From Tricholoma matsutake (taxonomy: Eukaryota > Basidiomycota > Agaricomycetes > Agaricales > Tricholomataceae): DNA of 64,000 nucleotides. Position numbers and translations under genes: made by a program. Shown one piece after another: positions 1 through 10,818 of the stretch (within the stretch, counting starts at the first letter, position 1; the number at the start of each line of letters is the position of its first letter). The notes beneath the pieces are model-generated. The model was given only the letters and a program-made list of their open reading frames with translations. It had not been told where the DNA came from and ran no database searches. The stretch spans positions 9,548,001 to 9,612,000 of the forward strand of contig AP026542.1 in NCBI GenBank assembly GCA_026075535.2. The letters run 5' to 3'.

Positions 1-697
1 CTTGTCGAAATGAGCCGGGCACCTCCCATTTTCGGCTGCTCCTTCCCCGTGTATTCCAAGCCGTGTGATCCGGATCTGACCATTCATTGCTTTCTCAGGC
101 TAATGTCATCTTTGTCAATTGTTCATCTTGTTCACATATTTCGTCAACTGACTGTCGTTCTGCTTTCCATAACTCAAATGAACATCACCTACACATGCTT
201 TTGATCTCGATGGGGCTGTTGGTTTTTTCTAGAACTTCGTTTCTTTTTGCAACTTGAATTCACACACCTGGCTCAACTTGTTGTACATGTTACTCCGGTT
301 GTATGTAGATCTGGAACCAATGAATATAACAACACTGCATGTAACTCAGTTCTCGCACCGGACTACATCATAAACTTCAACATTACTTAGCGGCATCTCC
401 GAGTCTTGGATACATTGATTATCGCATACTACACAGGGAGGCGCTATTCAACTGGACTCAACCCTGGTCGACAGATACCCAGATAGCCTTCGTTGGGCAT
501 CTACTACTATATATCAGCGGGTTTAGCTTGAGGTTGCACCGTTTGAGCGGCGATGTTTTTGATCCGCCTAATCGGGTAGAGGCTACAAGGTTGAAATTGA
601 AATAACCTGATTGCACAGTCGGGTAGTATTTGTGATAGTCTGAGCCGGGTTGATATTCTTACGGCTTAGCCCTACTTTTGATATCTGAACTGGTTGC
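1..697. other. no gene recognised
   Basis: I see no convincing coding region, LTR or RNA gene here. Short open frames lack family motifs and splice context. The stretch is probably old repeat-derived DNA. Confidence 0.4.
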
Positions 698-1180
698 CAA
701 GGGGGTGACACTAGGCGAATTTTAGACATATATGGTAGTTTCCATCACGTGTTGGCCTATTTATGGTAATGTTCAGATCAAATTCAGTGCTTTGCAAAGC
801 GATAAACATAAGCAAATTTGATCTCGCAGTCATTTTATGGCTTCCGCAACAGCTTTCTGGCTCATATTTTGGTGAAGGAAGTGTAGATAAATAGCCTCAC
901 AGTTCTGTTGTTTGTAAATAATTGATTGAGTATAATTCTATACTTCCAAAATAAATCTCTAGAAGATTCTGGCTTGCATATTGTTAGTTCTCAGTGCATC
1001 ATTACAGAAACCATATGTTTACTTGACAGTCATCTTCTGATGTTATATATATACACTTCCCTCACCAAAATGTAAGCCTGAAAGCCATTGTGGAAACCAT
1101 AAAATGACTGCGAGATCAAATTTGTTCATGTTTATCAAATTTCTGTCAAGCTTTATGCAAAGCTCTGTATATTAGGTGTC
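698..1180. mobile_element. palindromic hAT-like element, right end truncated
   Basis: The left end at 698 reads CAAGGGGGTGACAC, the same terminus family as the elements at 10819-12118 and 31558-32495. Arms of about 130 bp (roughly 775-905 and 1015-1180) are imperfect inverted copies sharing TTTGATCTCGCAGTCATTTT, so the piece would fold into a long hairpin. The same arm sequence, more diverged, is seen at 31735-31905 and 32250-32385. No matching right terminus or target duplication was found, so the right border is approximate. It is non-autonomous, with no coding capacity. Confidence 0.6.
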
Positions 1181-1277
1181 AATATTATTTTAAATACTTG
1201 ATTCAAGCCATATGATACATAAGTTGCATATAATATATTCAGCAGGATCAGGAATAATACCAAACATGAAATCAGGC

Positions 1278-1564
1278 TGTTGGAATGCAAACCATAATTG
1301 GCGGAGTTGCATCTGCGCAACAACGCGTTGATGTGAAATTCACATGGCAGTTACTCCTTTTTCTATTTCACTGATATTTCATTATTTATTTCAAAGATTG
1401 TAACTGTACATAGTCAGAGGGCTATTCTCATAGTTACCTATAGTAGATAAAAACCTTACCTATTTCATAGTAACACCTCAGTCTGTTCTACACTGACTGA
1501 GGTGAGATTAAACTTACTTATCCTTTATAGTTCTTACTAACTTCTTGTAGTACTTGTGATTTCA
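1278..1564 (+). repeat. candidate 5' LTR of the copia element
   Basis: The stretch begins TGTTGGAA and ends TTCA about 60 bp before the copia gag reading frame. TG...CA ends and this position fit a 5' LTR. No second copy is in the window to confirm the borders, and the primer-binding site was not identified with confidence. Confidence 0.25.
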
Positions 1565-1622
1565 TTAGTTTATGGGCCCTGAACTCAGCATTTAAAGAAA
1601 CACAAATCATACACTGTATTGC

Positions 1623-2129
1623 TTGAAACAAATCTATATGAATATATCCACAATGTCTATGAAAATCGGAGATGAATTCCTATGTGTTCCTAAACTTGAT
1701 GTCGCTGGTACAAATTGGGTTATCTACAAGGACCGTTTACTTTGGTTGATTGATGCACGAGGCTATCTTCATCATATTGATGGCTCAGAGAAGGAACCAG
1801 TCGATCCCATTGACTGCACTGTAGGCTCACCACTCACTCAAGAGGAAGAAGCTGCAGTAGCAGAGTGGAAGATGTCGCTGAAGGCCTGGAAACAAGGCAA
1901 AGCTATTGTCAAGCAGCAGATTTGCAGGAATGATTCCAGACTCACTGTTTATGAAGATCTGTATGCAAGGTACCACCAAGCAGATTTGGGAAGCACTGTC
2001 AAAAGACTTCCAGAACAAGTCTCAGATGATGTCAGTTGACCTGTGCCACAGACTTCAGGAGAAGTGCCAGGATAAGGCGGATATCAGAGCTCACTTCAAC
2101 AAGCTCCAAACCATGCAAGAGGACCTAGC
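1623..2129 (+). pseudogene. Ty1/copia Gag, N-terminal part
   Basis: The frames encode the gag polyprotein of a Ty1/copia element. The first 138 residues contain the VPKLDVAGTNWVIYKDRL segment typical of the copia Gag N-terminus. A frameshift near 1900 moves the reading into the frame that ends TKQIWEALSKDFQNKSQ, followed by an HFNKL helix. The frame stops at 2129 only because a gypsy element was inserted there; Gag resumes at 7833 with the same reading (DLA then MG-PPT). Gag would package element RNA in cytoplasmic virus-like particles. The copy is dead. Confidence 0.8.
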
Positions 2130-2361
2130 TGTGAGCCTACCTCCTATATGGAGGTAGACAAGCACTATGAGAAAGGAATAAGGAATACTAGGACTTACTT
2201 CTAATCACATGGAATGATAAGATATGGCATGGTATTCCAATGACTAGAGCTAGCATATTGTAAGTGATGGTTTGAGGTCAAGAAGAGAATATCCGTAACA
2301 ATAGCGAGAAGTCCATAATGTAAGCAGGTAAATAAGTCATCACAATCATGGTATGCTTACA
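2130..2361 (-). repeat. gypsy 1 LTR (3' LTR of the minus-strand element)
   Basis: The 232-bp repeat matches 7616-7832 except for a short indel and scattered substitutions. It has TG...CA ends and a near-palindrome just inside the end (CTACCTCCTATATGGAGGTAG). A purine-rich tract in the sense direction (about 2362-2372, plus strand CTCTCCCACCC) is the likely polypurine tract. Confidence 0.9.
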
Positions 2362-2544
2362 CTCTCCCACCCTTAAAAAAAGGCCAGGGGTTTATAAGTG
2401 AGAGAAAGTAACCAGTGAGACAAAGTGAAAAACAAAACAAAAAATCAAACTTGTCATCAACCTCATGACAGGTGCATCAAAAACCCAGTGGGAAAAGCTA
2501 CTGTGTGTCCCTATTCCGTACATGTGAGCCACCTGTCCAGCGCT

Positions 2545-2703
2545 TTGCAGTCTTTGAGTTCTTGTTGCAGCAGCCAACGGTCTTCTTCAGCGCCAAATCC
2601 ATCTCAGTGGACAAGGTATTGATATCCTTGTCCCCTCTTCCATTCATCAATGATCTTCTCAATGGTGTACTCTTCAATACTGTCAGTAGTAACAATTGGA
2701 CCA
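2545..2703 (-). pseudogene. chromodomain of gypsy 1 pol
   Basis: The minus strand reads EEYTIEKIIDEWKRGQGYQY, then LVH, an in-frame TGA, and GFGAEEDRWLLQQEL. This matches the chromodomain pattern (aromatic Y, EKIID, YLV-W, W before the C-terminal helix). Such domains at the end of integrase direct chromovirus integration to modified chromatin. The TGA sits at the conserved Trp of the VRW motif, so the copy is broken. Confidence 0.75.
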
Positions 2704-3074
2704 GGCTGTGCTAGTTCTCACACTGGGAACAACTCAGGATTGTTGGCATGGTGGCACTTCAAAACAGATGTGTGGAAGGTAGGGAACACATCAGGTGAGT
2801 TCGGTAGGTCTAAGGTATATGCAGAGAAGTCAGGAAAAGCTTCTGTTACAAGGTGGGGGTCATCAAATCAGGGGAAGAACTTAGTGACACGGTCTTTATC
2901 CCTGGCTTTCCACTCTCATTGCTGGTGAAGCATCAATAACATGACTTTGTCTCCAACCTTGAACACATCTTCCTTACCACAGTCCTTGTTTGCATAGAAT
3001 GCCTGTGGGATCTTTGTGGTTAAAAGGGAGTCCTTAGCATCAGCCTCGTCTGCCAAGATCTGGCTGAACAGAGT

Positions 3075-5294
3075 TCATGCATCAATTTCAGTCGTATCCA
3101 CCAATGCAGTAGGCACAAGTGGTGGTAGGATATGTGGCGATTGACCCATGCATAGTTGGAAACCTGAGTATCCGGTCAATGCGTTGACTGTATTCATGAT
3201 GTTGAAGCGGATCAGGGGCAGTGCTTGTACCCAGCCCTTTTGATTGTGTTTGACATGGAAACAAATACATTGGTTTAACATCTTATTTGTTTGTTCACTG
3301 CTCCCATCCATTTGTGGGCAATAAGCCATAGACATTTTTAGGTGAACCCCAGTTAGCGAGTGCAGTGCTTTCCAGAATTTTGACACGAATAATTTGTTGC
3401 GATCAGAAATCAGCTCAGATGGCAGCCTGTTTTCACAGTACCATTCATTGAAGAAGATTCCAGCTAGTTTCTGCACTGTGACATTGGTGTGAGTAGGCAT
3501 GATCCACACATCAGAGCCCAGTCGATCAGTTATAGTCAGGATGCAGTTAAATCCTTTGTCCTCTGGCAAAGGTCTGACAAAATCCAGGCATACAGATTCT
3601 CCCCTCGCGTCAGGCATGGGCAGGGGGTGAAGTGGTCCTTTCGGTTTTGTTGTCTGTCCTTTGTTACATTGGCATTCTGTGCAAGCAGGGACATAGGCAT
3701 TTTCAAGGTTGCGACACATGTTTGGCCAGTAGTATGAGTCTCGGATCACCGCATGCAATTTATCACTGCCAAAGTGCCCCAGTGTGTCATGCATGAGCTG
3801 GAACAAATCCTCACGAAGTGTACTGTAACAAGGAATCACTAGCCAATTGCTGATGTACCAGAGTTTATTCAAGTAGTGGATATCAGAAATGCTGCAATCT
3901 ACCGTGGAGAGCTTTTTACAAAACTTGTCAGATTCATATCCTTTCCACACATCATGTAGGAATGATTTGTCTACTGAGACACTTAGGATCACATTCACCA
4001 TTGTGTGTTTAAGCCAATGTCCCCATCGAAGGGGAGGGTCAGTGACTTCAACATCAGGGCAAGCATTCTGGTCTGGAATATCACTCAGCAGGTGAGACAG
4101 TGCATCCACCACTGTTTTGTCTTTCCCCTGGATGTAAATGATGGTCATGTCAACCATCCAGCGTGCTTGCCTGCATGAGAGGTCTTTCTGTGTCTTAAAA
4201 ATTTCCAGAGTGTGATGGTCTGTGTACACAAGAATTGGTGACCCAAGTAGATCAGAACACCACTTTCTTAAGGCACATACAATAGCTAGCAGCTCTTTTT
4301 CATGTACTGAATAGTGCTTTTGCACATCCTTCAGTTGCATTGAGTCAAAGGCCACAGGGCGAGCTGTTTCCCAAGTTTTTCCCCAACTCAGGACAGCACC
4401 TGTGCAGAAGTCACTAGCATCACAAGTTATGAAGATTTTGTTGTTTCTGGGGTTTGCATGGTCAATCACTGTGAGGCACTCACACCTGACTATGAGAGCT
4501 TTGATAGTTTCAAAAGCATGGTTAAGCCCATTGTTCCATGCCAGAAAGTTCTTTTTGCACTCTTTCATCATCAAAGGTGTGAGGACAGAAGTGTGATCTG
4601 CCAAGTTTGGCAGGAAGGCAGCAATGTATTGGACCAGTCCCAGAAAACTCCGTATGTCAGAGCAAGTCTTAGGCACAGGCCACTGAAGAATTTTGTCGAC
4701 TTTTTAAGTGCAAGCCTCGATGCCAGCACAGGAAATCCAGTGGCCCAAGTACTCCAGCTTGGTAAGAAAGAACAAAGATTTTTTTGGGTTGCAATAGAGG
4801 TGACATTTTCATAGTGCATTCATGATCAACTTAATGTGTTGGATATGGTCCTCAAGGGTGTTAGACCATATATTGATATCATCAAGATAAATGTGGCAGA
4901 TACGCCCTAGGAAGGGGTGCAGCACCTCTGTCACTTGATGCTGGTGCACAGGTGGAGCATTTCAAAGTCCTTGTGGCATGACCAACCACTTGTACAGTCC
5001 TAACAGGGTGGTTACTGTGGTGAGGTGGACACTCTCAGGATCCATCTTTGTGTGAAAAAAACTATCTGTGATGTCAATTTTGCTCCAGATTTTTCCCCTT
5101 CCCACATCTGCCAATATGTCATCAACATGTGGCAAGGGGTGACTATCCATTACTGTATTGGCATTCAGTTGATGATAGTCATTTACCCAGCATGGTAACA
5201 CAGCTGAGTCTGCTTTAGGAATGAGGAATGCAGGTGAAGCATGTGCACTGGAGGAAGGTCGGATCTGCCCTGCCTTGAGGTGTTTGTTAATCAA
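3075..5294 (-). pseudogene. gypsy 1 pol: reverse transcriptase, RNase H, integrase
   Basis: Reading down the minus strand, the RT palm shows SPAFLIPKAD, the conserved ITDSFFHTKM segment and, in the broken stretch 4680-4960, YLDDINIW. The RT thumb has SFLGLVQYIAAFLPNLA. RNase H has CDASDFCTGAV, KELLAIVCALRKW and YTDHHTLE. Integrase has the zinc-binding HDTLGHFG region, CLDFVRPLPEDKGF, ISDRNKLF and DGSSEQTNK, which covers the D, D, E residues. At least two frame breaks separate the parts. All would be processed from one Gag-Pol polyprotein. Confidence 0.88.
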
Positions 5295-5309
5295 GGTACT
5301 CCAAGCCTC

Positions 5310-6368
5310 TCAAAATTTTCTCAGACAAGAGTAAGAGTGGGTGCAGATCATTTTTGATGCATCTTTGAGTGTAATCTTGCAAAGTACAGTATCCAGCATT
5401 TCATCCACATGAGGGATGGGTTCAAAAACATCACTGTATGATTCTCTGATGTCGACAGCTAACTTCTCAAGGTGCTCCTTTGCTGCAAGCTGTTTGATTC
5501 GAACATGGATGGCAGCCACAATGTCAGGCATTTTTACAGGCTCACATGCAGCATCCACCACAGCCTTATGCTTCACACACACAATATGTAGTTCTTCCAA
5601 CAGCAGTTTCCTGTTATTAATGTTGGATGCAATCACATCATGTAATTTAAGAGGAGGCGAATGAGCTGGTATTAATGCAATAGGATGTAGTAAATTGAAA
5701 CCTTTTTCTGTCAATGCAGTTCCATTGAACACATTCACAGTGATGTTGTTATGGTACATGAAAGGCAGTCCAAGGATAATTTGATGACACAATTTCAGAG
5801 CGACAAGAGTGCATATGGTTTGTGCAGAGTAATGATTATCATGGTCATGTAGTTTCAGTTTCACCTAGTAGGTAAGCAATATGGACAATGGTGCAGAGGA
5901 TCCATCAAAGAAGGCACCAGAGACATGAAATTCATGTGGCAGAGTGTGAAGATGAAGTTTTAGTCGAGAAACAAGTTCTTGGGCAATTAGAACTATATGA
6001 GAGCCATGGTCAATCAATGCATTCACATGTAAGTGCTCATGAGAAACAGGATCATCGATAGTGTATTGCCATACAAGATGGGTAATGTAGAACAGTACAC
6101 ATTTGCTTACCAAATTGTTTGAGTTGCGCGATAGATCTCTGTCATCTCCCATCAAGATGCTGTGCTCATTTGTAGGTTGACCAATGGACACGACAGGATA
6201 TGAAGTCATACCCATCATGGCTGCCACTGGAAGGGGAGGAGGGGCAAAATTCGGGGCAGGAGGACCAACAGTGGTTATGGCAGCCACAGCCACTGATGAT
6301 TCATCATTTGGAACAGGGAGTGCTGTCAATCCTAGGCGCTGGTGGGCTTGATTGATGGCGGTCATCAT
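5310..6368 (-). pseudogene. gypsy 1 aspartic protease and pre-RT linker
   Basis: The upstream frame (6368-5865) carries VNALIDHGSHIVLIAQELVSRL, the retropepsin active-site region with Asp-His-Gly-Ser where most elements have Asp-Ser/Thr-Gly. Downstream (5864-5310), KLCHQIILGLPFMYHNNI is the ILG-PFL flap-side motif. The related copy at 32715-38534 has DNGA at the same place, so the odd triad is a family property or shared decay. A stop separates the two frames. Confidence 0.7.
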
Positions 6369-7478
6369 TTGCTCGACATATCCATCCCATCCTGGGAACT
6401 TGCATGCATGTCCAGCTGTAACATAGAAGTTTCAGCATTTCTTGCACCAATTGTGTGCTGCCAGGTAATGGTGTTCCTGTTCAGTAAGCTTGGGTGGTCT
6501 GCCCTGAGAGGTGGGACCAGCGTTAGATGAAGTACTTGGTTTTGTAGAGCTTGTAGCTGCTTGGGAGGTTGACTGTTGTTGCAAACAAAACATGGGTGTT
6601 TGGTGTGCACTCTCTGCCAACCCAGCACTCAAGCCAGTGTCCATCCTCAGCCTCCTTCTGGTGTGAAGCATTTTCTTTGTGCACTTTGTCATCCAATTTG
6701 ATCAACATCTGGACAAAGTTCTCTAGGCGATGTTCTGCTTTGCATGCACTAGCTTCTGTGACAGTGGCAGGATCCTCATCATCACCTGGTGCAACGTTCT
6801 CATTGCCAGATTCTGAGTCAGAGTCAATCCCTTCTTTGTGTAGATCATATGCATGCAGAAGATTGCGCAAGAGGTTCAATTCAATCTGTGTTTGCAGTTG
6901 GGCGGGTGAGAGATGATATTTGGTATTTTTAAGCAAAAGATTGTCATGGCAGATGTTGGTAGAGAAGTCTCAGAAGGGGGTTACACCTTGCTTGGTGTTG
7001 TGGACCTTGCAAGTCAATTCCTTCTCCCAGCCAGCAGTCAGCCAATGGGTGCAGACTTTTATCATGAATTCAGTGAAGGTGAGTTTTTTGTAGTAGTTCT
7101 GGGAGGTCTGGAACCAGTCACTAAAGAGGGGATCTCCACTATATGTGCAACATAATTGGCCTTTGGGAGATTTTCCTTGTTTGCAAGGTAGCCACGTGCA
7201 AAATGTTTGAGTCAGTGTAGAAGTTCAGCAGTCATCATGCCTGACGTGATAGTTGGTCTCTTCTTGTTATTAGGCATGAGGGTAGCGAGGCCATTATTAG
7301 ACATCATGAGGCATTGGCTGTATGCATTGTATAAAGAATTGTTGTCTGTAGATGATGAATGAGAGTGCATGCAATTGTTTTTTGGTATAGCGGGTGTAAT
7401 TCCACTAGGAGTTGGCAGTGCACCTGAGCAATGTGAGGAAGGAGGGCTGTGCATGAGGGAAGTGAGAGGGGAGGACAC
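6369..7478 (-). pseudogene. gypsy 1 Gag with zinc-knuckle remnant
   Basis: The frames spread over three registers encode a Gag remnant. Segments include QIELNLLRNLLHAYDLHK, an acidic linker, and LTEQEHHYLAAHNWCKKC followed by a stop and HACKFPGW. This corresponds to LTDAEHDQLDNNNGCRKC in the younger copy. The C-x2-C...H-x-C pattern is a nucleocapsid-type zinc knuckle. The N-terminal 88 residues (7478-7212) are Ser/Pro/Asn-rich. Confidence 0.65.
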
Positions 7479-7615
7479 CAGTGTTGGTGTGTGTGCTGCT
7501 GGTCATCAACTCTTGCTACACATTGTCAGGGGTCACGACTGAAGGCAACCAAGACAGTTTGATGAGAACTGTCAATGGTTTCAATAATGCGCTGTAATTG
7601 GTATCAAAAAAAAAG

Positions 7616-7832
7616 TGTGAGCCTACCTCCTATATGGAGGTAGACAAGCACTATGAGGAAGGAATAAGGAATGCTAGGACTTACTTCTTAAGATACGGCA
7701 TGGTATTTCAATGACTAGAGCTAGCATATTGTAAGTGATAGTTTGAGGTCAAGAAGAGAATATCCATAACAATAGCAAGAAGTCCATAATGTAAGCAGGT
7801 AAATAAGTCATCACAATCATGGTATGCTTACA
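7616..7832 (-). repeat. gypsy 1 LTR (5' LTR of the minus-strand element)
   Basis: Partner of 2130-2361. The inner border follows an A-run (TGGTATCAAAAAAAAAG on the plus strand) and the outer border meets the target duplication CTAGC at 7833. In the sense strand this is the promoter-containing LTR. Confidence 0.9.
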
Positions 7833-8675
7833 CTAGCCTTGATGGGACATCCACCTACTGAACAGACTTCTATGCAATCATCCTTGGATCTCTTCTTCCA
7901 TCGTACGACCCCTATATCTCTGCTGTGAATGCCACATCTAGTGTTCTTGGCACGACCCCCTCATCCAACAATTTGATGCTCACAGTCACTGAAGAGTAAG
8001 AACATCAAGCCATGAAACAGAAAGGGGGCTGAAAGGAGGAGAATTCTGCTTTCTCAGCCAACGACTCAAAATCCCAGAAGAAGAACATCGAGTGCTTCAA
8101 CTGCGGAAAGAAGGGTCACAAAAAGCTGGAGTGCTGGGTGCCAGGAGGAGGCAAAGAAGGCCAAGGTCCCAATCAGAAAGGGAAAGGCAAGGCCAAGGAG
8201 ACTGCTGCAGCTGCAAAAGAGAAGTCAAAAGAGCATGAGAAGGAGGAGGTATGGTTTGCGCTTGCTGAGGCTAACATCATGGACTCAGAGAGCGAAGATC
8301 TGGATGTATTTGTGGGACTTGCAGATGACAAGTTGCTGTGCATTGCCTCAGATGATGACACAGCCTCACAGAACTCCATAGACCTCAATGACTTGTTTGA
8401 AGACTTGTTTGAAGACTCAGACAGTCTGTTGGACACATCATGTGACTCAGATGACAGCATGCCAGCACTGCAGGAGGTATCAATAATCAGACTCTTCAGA
8501 TGAGGAGGATGATATGCTGGATCTCCAAGAAGTGTCCAATTCCTCAGATGATGAGTCTGAGGATGATGAAGGGGAGGATGATGAGTCTGATGATTTATGG
8601 TTTGCTGACACTCCCATCCCCAACCCTGTTGACGATGATGATGCGCAACCCGGAAACCCAAACAAAACCTACTAA
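7833..8675 (+). pseudogene. Ty1/copia Gag, C-terminal part with CCHC zinc knuckle
   Basis: This continues the copia Gag interrupted at 2129. One frame gives IILGSLPSSYDPYISAVNAT, a hallmark copia Gag segment. Near 8088 a zinc knuckle reads CFNCGKKGHKKLEC, which would bind element RNA. A Lys/Glu-rich stretch and a strongly acidic Asp/Ser tail follow (8138-8503, then the shifted frame to 8675). Frameshifts near 7855 and 8485 break it. No integrase or RT follows, so the element is truncated at about 8.8 kb. Confidence 0.8.
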
Positions 8676-8789
8676 ATGGCTTCAGATGGTATAACACAAG
8701 TCAGAGGAAGGATGCGAGGCCCTCTAGATGTCACCTGTCAGATTGACCGTCAAATAGTCATAAAAGGACTGCTTGTTGAAGCAGTTCAA

Positions 8790-9520
8790 AGCTAAAAGAA
8801 TGTGTTTTGAGGATTTTCGAGATGTTGTGATATTTTTTGAGGAGTTGCAATATTTTTCAAGGTTTTTTTGAAGAAGTTTTGAGGAATTTCAAGTGTACAA
8901 ATATGTTTGGATGCAAGATCAGGGGACTAGATGAGTAGTAGAAGTGAAGCAAAGGCAAATTGAGGGAAACAAGAGCAAAAATAGTGTAATGCAAGGAATC
9001 TCAAGGAATTTTGAGGAATTTTGAGGAAGTTTAGTGTAAAACACCAAACTTCAGACTGAATAAGACTAAACTGAACTCTCAAATCACTGTGATCTGGGAG
9101 GAAGACGACAACTTTCTTGTTTTTCTTTGTATCTAGTACATCTTTTTTTATAAAATAAAGAAACTACCTAAAAAGGCTAGAGAACATGAGGCAAACATGT
9201 GGAAAACTTGAGGCAAAGGACAATAGAAGTATATCAGAACAATAATGTGAGCCTAGAAAGGGTGAATATAACACATGATGAAGAAATAATAAGAAAGAAT
9301 AGCTAAAAGTGGACTGTCCTTGTTGTAAATTGAATAAAACATCAGAAACTGCTTCGAGGTTTTTGTATGCGTGCACATGCAGTCAAAATGTGTTTGATAT
9401 ACTTGAGATAGTGTCCCATGTGTCCAGCATGCATCCGAAGATTGTTTGAATAGGAAATACTGTGTCCAAAGATGTTTCCGAGGTTCAATGTTTTTCGAAG
9501 ATTTTCCACTTCAGGCAACC
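8790..9520. other. low-complexity T/G-rich DNA, no gene
   Basis: The stretch is dominated by repeated TTTTGAGGAATTTT-like words (8800-9040) followed by AT-rich sequence. I see no coding motif or element termini. Confidence 0.4.
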
Positions 9521-9529
9521 ACCCCTGAC

Positions 9530-9835
9530 TCCCTACTTAGGGTAGATTGTCCCACCAAGAAAGACTACCCTAAGTAGGCCTAAGACCAGGGGATAGTTCC
9601 AAGCTCCATGGTCCTCCCCATGCTTAGGCCTGGACATCCCATCAGGAAGCCCTAAAAGGCAGTTTGGTCTGCCCCACAGAACTATATTTGGACCAAGTAT
9701 ACCTTGGGGAGGTCCAACTGCTGTGGGCAGCCCCAGGTTACATTTGGGCCAGTCCCAATAATGTGGGATTCCCCTGCCCTGTCACATCACATATACTTGG
9801 GAGTCCCAGAGGTGATGTGACAATTAACTAATATA
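9530..9835. repeat. GC-rich hairpin cluster of unknown identity
   Basis: Within AT-rich DNA this 300-bp island has a perfect 13-bp inverted repeat (CTACTTAGGGTAG and CTACCCTAAGTAG, 9532-9579). A second perfect stem is TGTCACATCAC/GTGATGTGACA (9779-9821). Between them are several GGCC-type and CCC/GGG stems. It resembles the structured ends of DNA transposons, but I could not find a flanking duplication. Confidence 0.4.
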
Positions 9836-10818
9836 GCTTCATTTAAACAAGAGATCCAAGTCTTTACATGTTATATGTGTAACTTATGTTTGAATAGCCA
9901 GATATTCTACTGTAACCTACAGGTATGAGAAGCCAGGTGAAGATAGAAGGTGATACAATTGAATGAGGTATTTTACTTTTTGTGACATGTGACAATTCTT
10001 TTTACAGAAAAAGTCAAAAGCTCTACAGCAGTTATTACAAAGAGACTCTGATACACACCTTTTTTAATGTATATTATTTCTTTGTAGGATGTACCCCAGT
10101 GGTGTATCCCCTGCCTACTGAGGCCACAACTTTCCCCTTCTGGTGTATTGCTTGTACATGTTTATGATAGGCCAGTGTGTGACCATTTCACCTCACCTAA
10201 CCTTCCCACAGTATGTCACATATTAGTTGACATGATCCTATCACATCACAGCTACTGATCTGTAGTAACTTAGGGTCTGGTTGGCAACCAAACCTGGGTT
10301 GAGGTTGAGGTTACGGTTAGAGTATGTAAGCATCAAAACGTGATATAAGTCATGTGTCATCCATCATCTGTGGGAGATGCTGTTGTTTTTTGCCATCCTT
10401 CATTGCTTCACGAAAGTTATTTAATTCTTGGAATCATTCAGAAGTATGGGGGCAATGTTTTTGATGCCTAGTGATTGTTGGTTGATGGTGAGTAGGCAGT
10501 TCACACAGATATTTCATTACATTTGCAAAATAAGTATTTATTGTAAGTTACTAATCTACTTTTAATAACTGTTTCCAATGATGTGAGGAACTCTATGTAA
10601 GCTAGAATCTATAAACAATCTGATAGAATAACCCCTTGACATTGTTGGGAATGGTGTCAAGAGGTGGCACTCACCACAGTTCCTGGTGCTATGGGATCGG
10701 CATGTCCTGTTTCTGATCATCATCGGCATATCTTGTTTCTCAGCATGGTTGATGCATCAAAGTGTGGCAAAAAACAACAACATCTCCCATGGACGATGGA
10801 AAACACATGACTTATATC

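Larger units (their letters stand above)
2130..7832 (-). mobile_element. complete Ty3/gypsy chromovirus copy 1 (degenerate)
   Basis: A 5.7-kb LTR retrotransposon lies on the minus strand. Its LTRs (2130-2361 and 7616-7832) begin TGTGAGCC and end GCTTACA on the plus strand. A perfect 5-bp target duplication CTAGC flanks it (2125-2129 and 7833-7837), and the interrupted copia Gag reads across the site. Order along its sense strand is gag, protease, reverse transcriptase, RNase H, integrase, chromodomain, which places it among Ty3/gypsy chromoviruses. Stops and frameshifts in every domain show it is inactive. It belongs to the same family as the younger copy at 32715-38534. Confidence 0.93.

Noticed and set aside
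1..697. Ribosomal DNA remnant
   Set aside because: A few GC-rich words looked rRNA-like, but no continuous stretch matches conserved rRNA blocks that I can recall.
2498..2695. Short frames across the gypsy 1 chromodomain, and 33132-33320 across that of gypsy 2
   Set aside because: They are other-frame readings of chromodomain DNA; the correct frames give the conserved aromatic residues.
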